Below, in pieces: positions 13,710 to 13,762 of a DNA stretch of 13,762 nt. Source of the DNA: Candidatus Cellulosilyticum pullistercoris (GTDB lineage: Bacteria; Bacillota; Clostridia; Lachnospirales; Cellulosilyticaceae); contig JAHLFQ010000086.1 of assembly GCA_018883705.1 (NCBI GenBank), positions 1-13,762 on the forward strand, given 5' to 3'. The notes below the pieces were generated by a model that worked only from the letters and a program-made list of their open reading frames with translations, was not told the DNA's origin and ran no database searches. Numbering within the stretch: position 1 is the stretch's first letter; each line of letters opens with the position of its first letter. The translations under genes and the position numbers were made by a program.

Positions 13710-13762
13710 ATGGGACATCTAGGCAAACAAACTATTACTTATAAAACGCCACCGGTTATTAC
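13710..13762 (+). CDS. spoVAD: Stage V sporulation protein AD, N-terminal start (partial)
   Basis: The last 53 bases hold ATG and 17 complete codons including it, reading MGHLGKQTITYKTPPVI; the gene continues past the window. The GKQT-x-x-Y/F...P beginning matches SpoVAD, the soluble thiolase-fold subunit that binds dipicolinic acid directly. Position right after spoVAC, as in all known spoVA operons, and AGGAGG 6 bases ahead of the ATG support this. Nothing can be said about the rest of the protein. Confidence 0.88.
   Translation, partial: MGHLGKQTITYKTPPVI

Noticed and set aside
1..13762. CRISPR array, tRNA or rRNA genes
   Set aside because: No regularly spaced direct repeats, cloverleaf-like segments or rRNA sequence seen on either strand by eye.

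Overview
The window looks like chromosomal DNA of a low-GC, endospore-forming member of the Clostridia (Lachnospirales-like; a Cellulosilyticum-type relative is my best guess, by inference only). The basis is the strongly AT-rich sequence, purine-rich AGGAGG ribosome binding sites, sigma-A promoters of the TTGaat/TATAAT type, a spoVA sporulation operon, and the clostridial-type gene series apt - rel - dtd - MBL hydrolase - hemZ.

Layout. 1-5350 is an accessory region. It starts with the right end of an IS200-type element (3' end of tnpA plus a hairpin-rich end) abutting a 3' gene remnant. Next come a 102-aa glycine-rich membrane protein (+), an 86-aa membrane protein (-) with its own promoter and terminator, and an alpha/beta hydrolase with a lipobox (-). 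Two decayed genes follow: an unrecognised one at about 2161-2569, broken into several frames, and a frameshifted phage-type protein with Rad52-like sequence at 2668-3167. The region ends with a 412-aa ferritin-like diiron protein (-) and a 104-aa protein of unknown function (+). An S1-domain RNA-binding protein of the YugI/GSP13 type (5360-5761, -) closes this part.

6032-11833 is a housekeeping block, all on +: adenine phosphoribosyltransferase, a long bifunctional (p)ppGpp synthetase/hydrolase, D-aminoacyl-tRNA deacylase, a metallo-beta-lactamase-fold hydrolase and HemZ-type radical SAM coproporphyrinogen dehydrogenase. apt ends in a perfect 21-bp hairpin terminator and rel has its own sigma-A promoter, so the block is several transcription units rather than one operon.

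12029-13762 is the start of the spoVA operon: a 58-aa secreted or membrane peptide overlapping spoVAA, then spoVAA, spoVAB, spoVAC and the first codons of spoVAD, tightly packed and translationally coupled. These proteins form the inner-membrane channel that loads dipicolinic acid into the forespore and releases it at germination.

I see no complete new defence or mobile system. The points most worth checking are the 58-aa peptide leading the spoVA operon, the hidden multi-frameshift gene at 2161-2569, the Rad52-like pseudogene and the large ferritin-like protein.
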